From CAVWQV01 sp963757115 (lineage in GTDB: Bacteria; Pseudomonadota; Alphaproteobacteria; Acetobacterales; Acetobacteraceae), in NCBI GenBank assembly GCA_963757115.1, contig CAVWQV010000016.1:1-64000 (forward strand): a stretch of DNA of 64,000 nucleotides, given 5' to 3'. A program made the translations under genes and the position numbers. The notes below the pieces were generated by a model. The model had not been told where the DNA came from, searched no databases, and saw nothing but the letters and a program-made list of their open reading frames with translations. Below, one piece after another: positions 1-15,142 of this stretch (position 1 is its first letter; every line of letters begins with the position of its first letter).

Positions 1-2285
1 GGCCGAGGCCGCCGAACTCGATAAGCCATGCCGTTCGGATCTGCGCGCGCGTGGCGCCTAGCGTCTTCAGCACCACCGCCTCGCGCACCCGCCGTTGCTG
101 TCCGGACGCGACCGCGCCGGCCAACACCAGCGCCCCGGCAAACAGGGTGACCGAGCCGGTGGCGGCCAGTGCGGTGGCGATGCGATCCAGCAGGTCGGCC
201 ACGGATCGCAGAATGTCCTCGATCCGGATGCCGGTGACGTTGGGCAGGGCGTCGGTGATCGTACGGAGCAGCGGGCCTTGCGCGGCCGGCGTTGCCCGCA
301 CAGTCGCGATGTAGCTGTGCGGGGCGTGCGCCAGCAGTCCGGGGCTCGCTACCATGGTGAAGTTGAGCGACAGGCTGCGCCACGCGATGTCGCGCAAACT
401 GGCGATCTTGAGATCGATGTCCCGTCCAAGGACGTTGACGCGGATCACGTCCCCGAGCCCCACGCCCCAGCCTTTCGCGAGCCCGGCATCGAAGGAAACG
501 AGCGGCGGGCCGTCGTAGTCTGCCGGCCACCATTGGCCCGCGACGAGATGCGTCCCGTCCGGCGGCTCGGCCGCGTAGGTCAGCCCGCGATCGCCGCGGA
601 GCGCCCAGCGGGTTTCGGGCGTCGCCCGCACTTGCTCGGCGGGCACCCCGTTCACCGCGACCACCCGCGAGCGGAGGCTCGGCATGGTCCGCACGGAGGA
701 AACGCCCGGCGCGTGACGGGTCAGCGCGTCGAAGCGGTCGATCTGGTCACCCTGAATGTCGACGAAGAAGAACGAAGGCGCGTTCGCCGGGAGCTGCTCG
801 AGCACTTGCTGTTGGACGTTGCCCTGGATCAGGGCGACGGCGGCGAGGGTGGACAGCCCAAGGCCGACGGAGACGAGCATCAAGGGGGTTGCCGAACCCG
901 GTCGGTGCAGGTTGGCGATCCCCAGCCGGGCGGCGGGCGAGGGGAGGCCGGGGACGGCGCGCGCGGCAGCAACGAGGCCGGCGCCGGCCAGACGGAACAG
1001 CAGTAGGGCACCGGCAGCGGCGGCGCAAGAACCAGAGTGCGAACCGTCGGTCAGGCGCGGTCGCAACCGTCAGCCCCACCAGCGCCACAGCGACGGCGGC
1101 GTTGGCAGCGATCACGGCGGCGCCCGGCCGGGCGCGTGCGGGCAGCAGCGCATCGCGGAACAGGGCCGCGCCCCCGATGTGCCGAACGCGGCCGAGCGGC
1201 CAAAGCGAGAAGGCGAGTGCAGTAAGCAGCCCGAACCCCGCGGCCTCCGCGAGCTGCCCCGGGAACAGGCCGAGGCGGGGCGGCACCGGCAAGGAGCCGG
1301 CGAGAACGGCCGCGAGCACGTACGGCAGGGCGGCGGCGGCGACCAGGCCGATCGCGACCCCAAGGCTGGCGAGGGCAAAAATCTGCAGCAGGCAAACCTG
1401 GAACACGAGCGCCCCCGAGCCGCCCAGGCAGCGCAGGGTGGCGATGGTCCGCCCGCGCGCTTCGATCCAGGCGCGGACGCCGTTCGCGACCCCGATGCCG
1501 CCGACCAGCAAGGCAGTCAGCCCGACCAGGCTCATAAACAAGGCCGTCTGCTCAATGAAGCGCTCCACCCCAGGAGCGGCCTCGCGCGGCCCGCGAATGC
1601 GCCAGCCCTGGTCAGGGAAGGCCGCGCGGATCGCATCGGCGGTCAACGGCGAGCCCGGCGGCAGCACAACGCGCAGCGCATATTGCACCATGGACCCGGG
1701 CGCGATCAGCCCGGTCGAGGGGAGTGCCGCAAGCGGGATCAGTGCGCGCGCCCCGAGCAGGGAGGGGCCGGCCACGCGGTCCGGCTCCACCGTCAGTGCC
1801 GCGCGCAGCTGCAAGCTCGCGTTGCCGAGGCGCACCGGGTCCCCCGCATGCAGCCCTAGCCGGTCCAGCACGACAGGTTCGGCGGCGAGGCCGAAGCGGC
1901 CGTCCCGCAACGCCAACGATGACGGCGGGGGTGTCGCCGAGCCCACCAGCGGCCAGTTGTCGTCTACCGCCTTGAGCTCGACCAGCTGGCGCTCGCCGCT
2001 CGCTGCTACCAGCATGGAGCGCATCAGCACGACGGCGGAGGTGCGGCCGCCTCTTGCGCGCAGCCAATCGCCGAGCGCCGAGGGCAAAGGCTGCGCGCCG
2101 CCCTCGATCTCGAGGTCGCCGCCCAGGATGCGCCGCCCGTCGGCGTCGAGCCCTGGTTCGATGGCGACCCGCAGGCTGCCAACCCCGCCGATCACGGCGA
2201 CGCCGAGAGCTAGGCAGGCGAGCACGACGCGAAGGCCGCGAACGCCGCCGCGCAGCTCGCGCGGCCGCCAGGCGAACGGCCAGCC

Positions 2286-2289
<4 letters not shown>
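1..2289 (-). CDS. ybbP: ABC exporter permease, FtsX/YbbP type (3' end outside window, frameshifted)
   Basis: Large inner-membrane permease of the MacB/FtsX superfamily, expected to pair with the adjacent YbbA-type ATPase. The N-terminal part has hydrophobic segments and a periplasmic domain. A second membrane block follows, with motifs typical of YbbP: NLHRPG, PSFFFVDIQ, and VVLKTLGATRAQ near the window edge. The C-terminus, probably about 100 residues, lies beyond position 1. The reading frame breaks near 1025-1060, where the N-terminal frame runs into Arg/Pro-rich nonsense and the expected sequence resumes in another frame. A second one-base slip is likely near 2262-2270. A TTG at 2289 overlapping the ATPase stop would give LRLAVRLAARELRG; the first start in the long frame is GTG at 2225. 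The breaks look like indel errors, not decay. Confidence 0.8.
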
Positions 2290-3003
<714 letters not shown>

Positions 3004-3028
3004 AGCTGCATATGGTCCCCGCAGGGCG

Positions 3029-3661
3029 TTGCGGAAAGCGACCGTGCTTCTCCTCCTGCTGATGGGGGGCCTCCTGGCCTGGGGCGGCGCCGCGCACTCC
3101 GCGCCCGTGCGCCTCCTGGTGCTCGGCGACAGCCTTTCGGCCGGCTACGGGCTCGCCCATGCCGACGGATTCGAGGCGCAGCTGCAGGCGGCACTGGCAG
3201 CGCGGGGGCGCGAGGTCAGGATCATCGACGGCGCGGTTTCGGGCGATACCACCGCCGGCGGCCGGGCGCGGCTCGATTGGGCGCTGGCGGACGGCGCCGA
3301 CGCCGCCATCGTCGAGCTCGGGGCCAATGACGGGCTGCGCGGGCTCGACCCCGCCGAAATGGAAGGCAACCTCCGCGCCATCCTCGACGCGCTCGCGGCC
3401 AGGCACATTCCTGTTCTGTTAACCGGCATGTACGCGCCGCCGAATTTCGGCTCCGACTACGGACGGGCGTTTCGCGCCGTGTTCGACCGGCTCGGCAAGC
3501 GGCCGGGCGTGCTCTACGATCCGTTCTTCCTGCAGGACGTTGCAACGGTGAGGGAGCTCAACCAGGCGGACGGGCTCCATCCCAACCCCGCCGGGGTCCG
3601 GCGCGTAGTCGCACGCATTCTCCCGCAGGTGGAGCAATTGCTGGCGGAGGCGGCCGGATGA
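3029..3661 (+). CDS. tesA: Periplasmic SGNH-hydrolase, TesA-type arylesterase/acyl-CoA thioesterase I
   Basis: Secreted multifunctional esterase/thioesterase of the GDSL/SGNH family. The N-terminus is a signal peptide (Arg-Lys, then a Leu-rich core ending near AAHSAP). Block I GDSLSAGYG carries the nucleophile Ser, about residue 35 from the TTG start. Block III is GANDGLRG, and block V DGLHPN carries the Asp and His. Start choice: a TTG at 3029 gives LRKATVLLLLL, a clean signal peptide. An in-frame ATG at 2990 would add 13 residues and overlap the divergent ATPase start, so I prefer TTG. The stop overlaps the thpR ATG (GGATGA), indicating translational coupling. Confidence 0.85.
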   Translation: MRKATVLLLLLMGGLLAWGGAAHSAPVRLLVLGDSLSAGYGLAHADGFEAQLQAALAARGREVRIIDGAVSGDTTAGGRARLDWALADGADAAIVELGANDGLRGLDPAEMEGNLRAILDALAARHIPVLLTGMYAPPNFGSDYGRAFRAVFDRLGKRPGVLYDPFFLQDVATVRELNQADGLHPNPAGVRRVVARILPQVEQLLAEAAG

Positions 3662-4191
3662 GGCTGTTCGTCGCCCTCGACTTGCCTTGGGCCCTCAAGC
3701 AGCGCCTGCGAATGCTCGCGGGCGGCGTTCCTGGCGCGCGCTGGGTGCCGCCTGAGAACTACCACCTGACCCTGCGCTTCATCGGGGAAACGCCGAAGCA
3801 TCGGGCCGAGGAGATCGACGAGGCCCTGCTCGCCCTTCGCGCGCGCCCGTTCACGCTGTGCTTGAGCGGCATCGGAACCTTCGACAAGGGCGGCCGCGCG
3901 GTCTCGCTTTGGGCCGGGGTGGAGCGCAACCCGGCCCTCGACCACCTCCAGAACAAGATCGAGACGGCGCTGCAGCGGGTGGGCGTGGAACCAGAACGGC
4001 GGCGCTTCGCCCCGCACGTGACCCTGGCCCGCCTGGACAACGTGCCGGAAGCCAAGCTCGCGGGCTTCATCCAATCCAACAATCTGTTCCGCGCCGAGCC
4101 GGTCGCCGTCGAGCATTTCACCTTGTTTAGCTCGCGGCTGGGAAAGGAGCAGGCGGTCTATACGCCCGAAGTCGACTACGAGCTGGCCTGA
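3658..4191 (+). CDS. thpR: RNA 2',3'-cyclic phosphodiesterase (2'-5' RNA ligase family)
   Basis: Two-histidine phosphoesterase that opens RNA 2',3'-cyclic phosphates and can ligate 2'-5' ends in vitro; its cellular role is uncertain. It is 177 residues, the usual length. Both catalytic HxTL motifs are present: HLTLRFIGE near residue 38 and HVTLARLDN near residue 120. The N-terminus MRLFVALDLP is typical. The start ATG at 3658 overlaps the upstream tesA stop, so the two are co-transcribed. Confidence 0.93.
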   Translation: MRLFVALDLPWALKQRLRMLAGGVPGARWVPPENYHLTLRFIGETPKHRAEEIDEALLALRARPFTLCLSGIGTFDKGGRAVSLWAGVERNPALDHLQNKIETALQRVGVEPERRRFAPHVTLARLDNVPEAKLAGFIQSNNLFRAEPVAVEHFTLFSSRLGKEQAVYTPEVDYELA

Positions 4192-4210
4192 TGACGCTGG
4201 GAGGAACACG

Positions 4211-5161
4211 ATGCCCGTGGACCCGCAAATCCAGGAAATCCTGGACGCGATGGCCGGCTTACCGCCGGCGTACACGCTTTCCGTTGCCGATGCACGGCTG
4301 CGCATGGAGCAGCGCCCACGCGAGGGGTTGCGGGTGCCGCCCGTTGCCCGCGTGGCTGAGCGCAGCATCCCCGGGCCGGGCGGGCCGCTCCGGCTTCGGG
4401 TCTACACGCCGCACGGAGTGCCAGGCGAGCACGGCGTTGGGCCGTTCCCGCTCTTGGTTTTCTTCCACGGTAGCGGCTTCGTGGTGTGCAGCCTCGACAC
4501 GCACGACGTCATGTGCCGCAATCTTTGCGCCGGCGCGGGATGCGTCGTCGTTTCCGTCGATTATCGGTTGGCGCCCGAGCACCCGTTCCCGGCCGGGCTC
4601 GACGACTGCCTGCACGCGACCCGCTGGTCCGCCGAGCACGTGCATGAGCTGAATGCCGATCCGCGGCGCATCGCCGTCGGCGGCGACAGCGCCGGCGGCA
4701 ACATGGCCGCTGTCACCGCGATCCGCGTACGGGACGAGGGCGGCCCGCACCTCTGCGGGCAGCTGCTGATCTATCCGATCACTGACTACTACGAGCCGGG
4801 CACGCCGTCCTATGCGGAGAACGCGGAAGGTTACGGCCTGACGGCGAAGGGGATGGCCTGGTATTTCGACCACTACCTGGCCGACCGGTCGGAAGGCGCC
4901 GATCCGCTCGTCTCGCCGCTGCGGACGCCGAGCTTGCGCGGCTTGCCGCCCGCGCTGGTCTACAGCGCCGAGTACGACGTGCTGCGCGACGAAGCCGAAC
5001 GCTACGCCGAGCGGCTGCGAGCGGACGGGGTCCCCGTCACTGCCAAACGCTGGCTCGGCATGAACCACGGGTTTTTTCAGTGGGTGGGCAAGGTGGATCG
5101 CGCCACCGCGGCCAACGACGAGGCATCCGCGTGGCTCAAGAGCGCGTTCGCGCAGGCGTAG
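4211..5161 (+). CDS. Alpha/beta hydrolase, hormone-sensitive-lipase-like esterase
   Basis: Cytoplasmic carboxylesterase of the HSL family (family IV lipases/acetyl esterases), 316 residues. The oxyanion-hole motif is HGSGF, a variant of HGGG. The nucleophile elbow is GDSAGGN, the acid residue lies in EYDVLRDEAERYA, and the catalytic His is in GMNHGFFQW near the C-terminus. There is no signal peptide. A GGGAGGA-like ribosome-binding site sits about 8 bases before ATG 4211. The natural substrate cannot be read from the sequence; neighbouring hydrolases do not suggest a defined pathway. Confidence 0.88.
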   Translation: MPVDPQIQEILDAMAGLPPAYTLSVADARLRMEQRPREGLRVPPVARVAERSIPGPGGPLRLRVYTPHGVPGEHGVGPFPLLVFFHGSGFVVCSLDTHDVMCRNLCAGAGCVVVSVDYRLAPEHPFPAGLDDCLHATRWSAEHVHELNADPRRIAVGGDSAGGNMAAVTAIRVRDEGGPHLCGQLLIYPITDYYEPGTPSYAENAEGYGLTAKGMAWYFDHYLADRSEGADPLVSPLRTPSLRGLPPALVYSAEYDVLRDEAERYAERLRADGVPVTAKRWLGMNHGFFQWVGKVDRATAANDEASAWLKSAFAQA

Positions 5162-5211
5162 CCCTGGTTCCCGGGGAAGCGGGCCAGGGCGAGGGATCAC
5201 TCGAAGCGGCG

Positions 5212-5764
5212 GTGGCGTCGGCCCGCGCGTGTACCGGCCTGCGCGGACCTTCCGCTCGGGCCGCGCCCGATCCTGCGCGTGTCCACGACGGCGCGGCTGC
5301 TGATCACCAGCCAAGCGCCTGGCACCAAGGCGCACAACTCGGGGACGCCGTTCAACGATCCGTCGGGCGACCGGCTACGGGACTGGCTGGGGGTGGACCG
5401 CGACACGTTCTACGACGGGAGCCGCGTCGCCATCCTGCCCATGGGGCTGTGTTATCCGGGGCGGCTCCCGCAAGGCGGCGACGTCGGGCCGCGGGAGCGC
5501 TGCGCGCCGCTGTGGCATCCCCGGCTGCTGCCGCTGATGCCAGGGATCCGCCTCACTTTGCTGGTGGGGGGCTACGCGCAGGCCTTCGTGCTCGGACCGG
5601 GGGGGATGGGCGAGCGCGTCCGCGATTACGCCCAGTATCTCCCACGCTACTTCCCGCTACCGCACCCGTCCTGGCGCACCACGGGTTGGGAGAAGCGCAA
5701 CGAATGGTTCGGCGCCACGGTGCTGCCCGCGCTTCGCCGGATAGTCGCGGCGACGCTCGCCTGA
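5212..5764 (+). CDS. Uracil-DNA glycosylase family protein (frameshift near N-terminus)
   Basis: Member of the uracil-DNA glycosylase superfamily (COG1573-like), probably base-excision repair. Motifs seen: SQAPGTKAHNSGTPFNDPSG near the start of the intact frame, AILPMGLCYPGR, and the C-terminal PLPHPSWRTTGW with the His of motif II. The main open frame begins at GTG 5279, but the family usually has an upstream segment with two cysteines followed by LPLGPRPIL. That segment is present if one C is removed from ggcctgc near 5238-5240, giving CTGCADLPLGPRP. The true start is probably around GTG 5212. Activity on uracil itself is not certain for this subgroup. Confidence 0.72.
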
Positions 5765-5795
5765 TAGGTTCGTGCTCGGGGAAAAGGAACGCGGC

Positions 5796-6826
5796 ATGGG
5801 CTATCCGGTGACCGAGCACGTGGTCCGCACCGACCGGCACACGACCTTCTATCTCGCCTGCGGGCGGGCGGACGCTCCGCTCGATCATCTTCGTGCACGG
5901 CTGGCCGGAGTTGTCGATCAGCTGGCGGCATCAATTGCCCGTCTTCGCGGGCCTCGGCTTTCGGGCGATCGCCCCCGACATGCGCGGTTATGGCCGCTCA
6001 AGCGTGTATCGGCAGCAGGCGGACTACGCGCTCGAGCACATCGTCCGCGACATGGTGGAGTTGATCGACGCCCTTGGCCGCGAGCGCGCCGTGTGGGTCG
6101 GCCACGACTGGGGCAGCCCGGTGGTTTGGAGCATCGCGAGCCACCACGCGGATCGCTGCGCGGGGGTGGCCAACCTGTGCGTGCCCTACATCCCGGACGG
6201 CTTCGGCCCGGCGAACGTCATCCCGCTGGTGAACCGCGACGTTTATCCGGAAGCCGAGTTTCCTGCTGGCCAATGGGAATACCAGCTTTTCTACCAAGAG
6301 AGCTTCCCGGCGGCGCACCAGGCGTTCGAGACGGACGTCCGCGCCACGGTCAAAGCGCTGTTCCGTCGCGGCAATCCGGAGGGTAGAGGGAAGCCGTCCC
6401 GCACCGCCCTGGTGCGGCGGGAAGGCGGCTGGTTCGGCGGCGCGGGTCGCGCGCCGGACCTGCCGCGCGACGCCGGTGTGCTCACTGAGCAGGACCTCGA
6501 AAGCTACACGGCGGCACTCGAACGCAATGGCTTCTTCGGGCCGGATGCGTGGTACATGAACGAGGCCGCCAACGTCAGCTACGCGCGTCAGGCGCCACAC
6601 GGCGGACGGCTGACACTTCCCGTGCTGTTCCTGCACGGGGCGTACGATTTCACGTGCGAAACCGTCGATTCTCCCCTGGCCGCGCCGATGCGCGCAGCCT
6701 GCAGCGACCTTACGGAGGCGGTGGTCGAGTCCGGGCACTGGATGGCGCAGGAGCAACCGGCCGCGGTCAACGCAGCGCGTCGCCAAATGGCTGGCTCGCA
6801 ACGTCCCGCACGCCTGGCCGGTGTAG
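5796..6826 (+). CDS. Epoxide hydrolase-like alpha/beta hydrolase (two frameshifts)
   Basis: Alpha/beta hydrolase resembling soluble epoxide hydrolases and haloalkane dehalogenases. The oxyanion motif is HGWPELSISW, the nucleophile Asp is in VGHDWGSPV, and the catalytic His is in ESGHWMAQEQP. The start is ATG 5796 (MGYPVTEHVVRTD). An extra base near 5881-5885 breaks the frame just before IIFVHGWPE. A second extra base near 6778 separates PAAVNAA from the natural end VAKWLARNVPHAWPV and the TAG at 6824. With both repaired the protein is about 343 residues, a usual length. Both breaks are single-base and most likely sequence errors. Confidence 0.78.
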
Positions 6827-6922
6827 CGACGTCGCGTGCTTTCAAGGGGAACGTTTGCTGGCGGCGGCTATTACGAGTAGTGGGAAGGGACGGAGTTCTA
6901 ACAAGCGGATGCGGACTTGACG

Positions 6923-7984
6923 ATGAGCGATGGCCGGCTTCCTCGCGTCGCTTGCCTCATGATGCAAAAGGATGAGATCGGGCTTCTCGAAGCGTGGATT
7001 TGCCATCACGGCAACCTGTTCGGGTTTGAGAACCTTTTCCTCTTCGACAACGGGTCCGTCTCACCGGTGGTGCGCGACATCTTCGAGCGGTTCAAGACCG
7101 CCGGGATCACCGTCGATTACAGCCACACGACCCGGCAAAGCTACCGCGACCGACCAGACATCTTCGCCGCGACCATCCATGACCTGGAAAAGTCGGCGGA
7201 TTACGACTTCTTTCTCCTGCTCGACTGCGACGAATTCGTGGCTAAGAAGACGCCGTACGGGGTGACGGTCAGGCGCGAATCAATCCTGGAATACCTGGCG
7301 ACGCTGGCGGGAGAGGAGCGCGTGCTCCAGGTCCCCTACCAGTTCGCCAATCACCCTCGCATTCCCGACCTTTTTGTCTATTTCGACTTTCACAAGGTGT
7401 TTTTCGCGAGGGGTGCATTCGCGGGGGTCGATCACGGCAACCACGTGGGGGTTTCCCGCACGGGCGCGGGTTTGCTCAAGACCAAGCTCGTCCATTTGCA
7501 CTTCCATCATCGCTCCTACGACGTGCTGCTGGAGCTGGCGCGGCGGAAATGGCAAGGGGCCGAGAGCCTCACGGACGTCGAGGCCACGTATACGGGTCGC
7601 TCGGAACACCTGCCCCGCTACTTCCGGATTGGCCGGGACGGGTACTACGGGCAATTCGCCGAGGCACCGCAGTTCTACTTTCCGGCGTTTCGTCAGCAAC
7701 TCCGAGAACTCGGTGGCCGCATCGATCTGTCGGTCGCCGTGGACGCGACCGGGCGGCACATCAAGTCGGCCGATGATCCGGTGATCGGTTGGTCCGACCC
7801 GCCGCTGTTCGGCCCCCTCGCCGATACGGGGGAGGAGTCCCGGATGACTGCGTTCGTGCCGACGCAGTTCAACGAGGACCTCTACCTCGCCGCCAACCGT
7901 GACCTGCAGTCTGCGGACTTGCTACCCATGACGCACTACTGCCGCTACGGCTTCAAGGAAATCCGGCGGCGGGAGCCGCTCTAA
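6923..7984 (+). CDS. Glycosyltransferase family 2-type protein with C-terminal repeat-like segment
   Basis: Predicted cytoplasmic glycosyltransferase of the Glyco_tranf_2_4 group, about 353 residues. The N-terminus has the family motif CLMMQKDEIGLLEAWICHH. The metal-binding DxD is in LLLDCDEFVA near residue 91, and LVHLHFHHRSY lies further on. The last about 40 residues (FNEDLYLAANRDL, then HYCRYGFKEIRR) match the short module FdeeyYL..NpDV...HYl..G..EgR found in many polysaccharide-related glycosyltransferases. The start is probably ATG 6923; a TTG six bases upstream is also open. No other polysaccharide genes lie nearby, so the acceptor is unknown. Confidence 0.8.
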   Translation: MSDGRLPRVACLMMQKDEIGLLEAWICHHGNLFGFENLFLFDNGSVSPVVRDIFERFKTAGITVDYSHTTRQSYRDRPDIFAATIHDLEKSADYDFFLLLDCDEFVAKKTPYGVTVRRESILEYLATLAGEERVLQVPYQFANHPRIPDLFVYFDFHKVFFARGAFAGVDHGNHVGVSRTGAGLLKTKLVHLHFHHRSYDVLLELARRKWQGAESLTDVEATYTGRSEHLPRYFRIGRDGYYGQFAEAPQFYFPAFRQQLRELGGRIDLSVAVDATGRHIKSADDPVIGWSDPPLFGPLADTGEESRMTAFVPTQFNEDLYLAANRDLQSADLLPMTHYCRYGFKEIRRREPL

Positions 7985-8122
7985 GCGGTCGGGACCGGCC
8001 ATATCCCGCTCTGCCGCGGAACTCGGCAATGTCTTGTCATGATCGCGCCGGGAGACTATCTAATCGTGCATCTCCAATCCGCTCGAATACGAGGGGTGGC
8101 CTTAACGGGCCGCCTTTTCTGT

Positions 8123-8644
8123 TTGGACCCTGACCAGCCAATCCACACCGGCCTCGAAGCCAAGCTCGCCACGATCGTGACATCCACCCTTGAGGACATG
8201 GGGTATGAACTCGTGCGGATCGCGGTTTCCGGAAAAGACCGGCCGACGGTTCAGATCATGGCGGACCGGGCGGACGGCGCGCAAATCACGGTGGAGGACT
8301 GCGAGGAGATCAGCCGAGCCCTCAGCACCGTAATCGATGTTGCCGACCCGATGGGCGGGGCCTGGACACTCGAGGTCAGCTCAGCGGGGATTGACCGGCC
8401 GCTCACGCGGTTGAAGGATTGGAGACGCTTCGCCGGACACCGCGCGCGCGCGGAGGTCGATGAGCCCATTGAGGGCCGTAAGCGGTTCTCCGGCATGGTG
8501 CTCGGCGCTGACCACGAAACCGCTTGGATGCGGCTAGACGATGGCTCGGAGGTGAAGCTGCCGCGGCTGCAGCTGCGCCGCGCGCGCTTGGTGCTGACAG
8601 ACGAGCTGATCGCCGCGACCGCCGGCAATCGACACCCGAACTGA
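8123..8644 (+). CDS. rimP: Ribosome maturation factor RimP
   Basis: 30S-subunit maturation factor, first gene of the rimP-pnp operon. Family landmarks are MGYELVRIAVSGKDRP, TVQIMADRADG, VEDCEEISRAL, and the strongly conserved LEVSSAGIDRPLTR. The C-terminal SH3-like domain follows (GRKRFSGMVLGAD). The open frame extends to an ATG at 8039, but RimP proteins normally begin shortly before the TGLEAKL region, so I prefer the TTG at 8123 (then DPDQPIHTG). The start is uncertain because neither site has a strong ribosome-binding site. Confidence 0.9.
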   Translation: MDPDQPIHTGLEAKLATIVTSTLEDMGYELVRIAVSGKDRPTVQIMADRADGAQITVEDCEEISRALSTVIDVADPMGGAWTLEVSSAGIDRPLTRLKDWRRFAGHRARAEVDEPIEGRKRFSGMVLGADHETAWMRLDDGSEVKLPRLQLRRARLVLTDELIAATAGNRHPN

Positions 8645-8668
8645 CGACCCATCGAGGGAATACCCGTC

Positions 8669-10327
<1,659 letters not shown>

Positions 10328-10937
10328 TCCGCTTCGTGCTCGGCCCGGAACGGGTGTTGGTCCCTGATCTTGCGGCAAAGCTGCCCGGCCGGGGAATCTG
10401 GTTGAGCGCGCGGCGGGATGTGATAGAACGGGCGCGCGCTCAGGGCACGTTGACGAAGGGCTTTGCCCGGGCTGCGCGCGGTCCGGTCGCCGTGCCGCCC
10501 GACCTCACATCGGTTTTGCAGGCGGCTCTGGTTCGGCGCATCAGCGAATTGCTCGGGCTAGCGCGGCGCGCGGGTCAGGCGGTGGCCGGATGGGAGAAGG
10601 CGCGGGATTGGCTTCGCTCCGGGCGCGCTGTCCTTGTCGTGCAAGCATCGGATGGCAGCGTTGAGGAACGGTCGCGTTTTCTTTCTGGGGCCGCCCCGCA
10701 TACGCAGGTTCTGGCGCCATTGCCGGCGTCAATGCTGGGACGCGTGTTCGGCAGAGAGCGGGTCGTGCATGTGGCGGTGGCGCCCGGTCGGCTCGCAGAA
10801 ACGCTCCTCGTCGAGGCCGGGCGCTTGGCCGGCTTGACGGGGGATGACCCAGTTATGGCGGGTCGCTCCGGGCGCGGCGGGTTGCAATTTCCGGCAGGCG
10901 ATGCCACCGGAAGCGAGATGAACAAACGGGCGGGTGA

Positions 10938-13612
<2,675 letters not shown>

Positions 13613-13616
<4 letters not shown>

Positions 13617-14011
13617 AGAAGCACGCTCCCGCCGAAGCCGGCCCCTCGCAGCGGCAGCTGCGCGTGGCCGAGGAGATCCGCCACGTTCTGTCCGGCCTGT
13701 TCGCCCGCACCGAGTTCCGTGATCCGGACCTGACGGGCGAGCAGATCACCGTGACGGAAGTGCGGATCGGCCCTGACCTCAAGCGTGCGACGGCGTTTGT
13801 CGCCCGCCTCGGGCGGTCCGACGTTGACGCGCTGCTCCCCGCACTCCGGCGCGCAACACCGTTCCTCCGCGCCCACGTCGCGCACGCGCTTCGGCTGAAG
13901 TTCGCGCCCGATCTGACATTCCAGCCCGACACGGCGCTCGAGCACGCGGCCAAAATCGACCGCTTGCTGCATTCGCCGGAAGTGGAGCGGGATCTGGGGA
14001 AGCAGCGATAG
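13613..14011 (+). CDS. rbfA: 30S ribosome-binding factor RbfA
   Basis: Ribosome maturation factor that binds the 16S rRNA 5' domain, 132 residues. Motifs: SQRQLRVAEEIRHVLSGL at the N-terminus, ITVTEVRIGPDLKRATAFV in the KH-like core, and LRLKFAPDLTFQPDTALEHA near the end. The start ATG overlaps the infB stop (ATGA), so translation is coupled. Length and position between infB and truB are standard. Confidence 0.95.
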
Positions 14012-14147
14012 CGTCGATTCCGGCGGCGTTCCTGCCAGCATGGACGTTAGCCAAGCGCCAGTCATGGGCGGGGCTTGACCCGGCGTTCAGGGCTGCCGAC
14101 CCGGCGTTTCCGACGGAACGCTCGTCGGTTCGGCCCGCGGATGGCCG

Positions 14148-14161
14148 GGCCGGGCCCGGCC
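14148..14161. repeat. 14-bp perfect GC palindrome in the rbfA-truB gap
   Basis: GGCCGGGCCCGGCC is a perfect inverted repeat and lies in the 169-base gap between rbfA and truB. It could be a short dispersed intergenic palindrome or a weak RNA hairpin. No T-tract follows, so it is not a canonical terminator, and the operon is expected to continue. I see nothing else in the gap. Confidence 0.35.
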
Positions 14162-14180
14162 GTGACGGCGACGAGCGTTG

Positions 14181-15101
14181 ATGCGCCGCCGCCGTGGCCG
14201 CCCGCTCGATGGCTGGCTCATCATCGACAAGCCGCCGGGGGTTACCAGCACCGACGTAGTAAACCGCGTGCGCCGGGCTTTTGCGGCGCAGAAGGCTGGA
14301 CACGGCGGCACCCTCGACCCACTGGCGACCGGCGTGCTGCCGATTGCGTTCGGGGCCGGCACCAAGACGGTCCCCTACGTGATGGATGGCGCCAAGCTAT
14401 ATCGCTTCACCCTGCGCTTCGGGGAAGCGCGCGACACGGACGATGCCGACGGACGCGTGACGGCAACGTCCGCCTTGCGGCCGACCGACGCCGCCATCCA
14501 AGCGTCGCTCGCGGCGTTCCGCGGTGCGATCATGCAGACGCCGCCCGCCTACTCGGCAATCAAGGTTGCTGGCGAGCGGGCCTACGACATGGCGCGGGAA
14601 GGACGTCTCCCGGCGCTTGTGCCACGCCCGGCGCGGGTCGATCGCTTCGAACTTGTGGAACGCCTCGACGACGACAGCGCGGTCTTCGAGGTGCAATCCG
14701 GCAAGGGCGTCTACATGCGCAGCCTCGCGCGCGATCTGGCGCGGGCTTGCGGAACGTTGGGCCATATCGCCGCCCTGCGGCGGCTGCGCGTCGGGCCGTT
14801 TACGGAGACGCAAGCGATCGCACTGGACAAACTGGCCGCTGGGGAGGATACCCGCCCGGCTACCCCGGACCTTTTGCTTCCGGTCGCGACCGCGCTGGCC
14901 GACATCCCGGCGCTGGCCTTGACCGAGGCGGAGGCCTTCGGCCTTTCGCATGGCCAGGCGATCAGCCTGGTCGCGCTGATGGGTCGCATTCCAGGGGCGG
15001 CCGATCCCGATGGTGGATTGGCGCGCGCCATGGCGGGGAGCCGCGTGATCGGACTGTGCCGGCTGCAAGACGGATGGCTCAGGCCCGAACGGCTGCTGTA
15101 A
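14181..15101 (+). CDS. truB: tRNA pseudouridine(55) synthase TruB
   Basis: Makes pseudouridine 55 in the T-loop of tRNAs. The start ATG 14181 gives MRRRRGRPLDGWLIIDKPPG; a TTG three bases earlier is less likely. Motifs: GHGGTLDPLATGVLPIAFG with the catalytic Asp, QTPPAYSAIKVAGERAYDMAR, and GVYMRSLARDLARACGTLGH. It is about 306 residues with a C-terminal extension that is probably PUA-like. It is in the operon with rbfA and rpsO. Confidence 0.96.
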   Translation: MRRRRGRPLDGWLIIDKPPGVTSTDVVNRVRRAFAAQKAGHGGTLDPLATGVLPIAFGAGTKTVPYVMDGAKLYRFTLRFGEARDTDDADGRVTATSALRPTDAAIQASLAAFRGAIMQTPPAYSAIKVAGERAYDMAREGRLPALVPRPARVDRFELVERLDDDSAVFEVQSGKGVYMRSLARDLARACGTLGHIAALRRLRVGPFTETQAIALDKLAAGEDTRPATPDLLLPVATALADIPALALTEAEAFGLSHGQAISLVALMGRIPGAADPDGGLARAMAGSRVIGLCRLQDGWLRPERLL

Positions 15102-15142
15102 GCGACCACGCGCTCCTTCCACCCTCGACTGGAGTTTGGTCG

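Noticed and set aside
95..1006. Plus-strand open frame of about 300 codons at the window start
   Set aside because: It lies opposite the YbbP-like permease, whose conserved motifs fix the minus strand.
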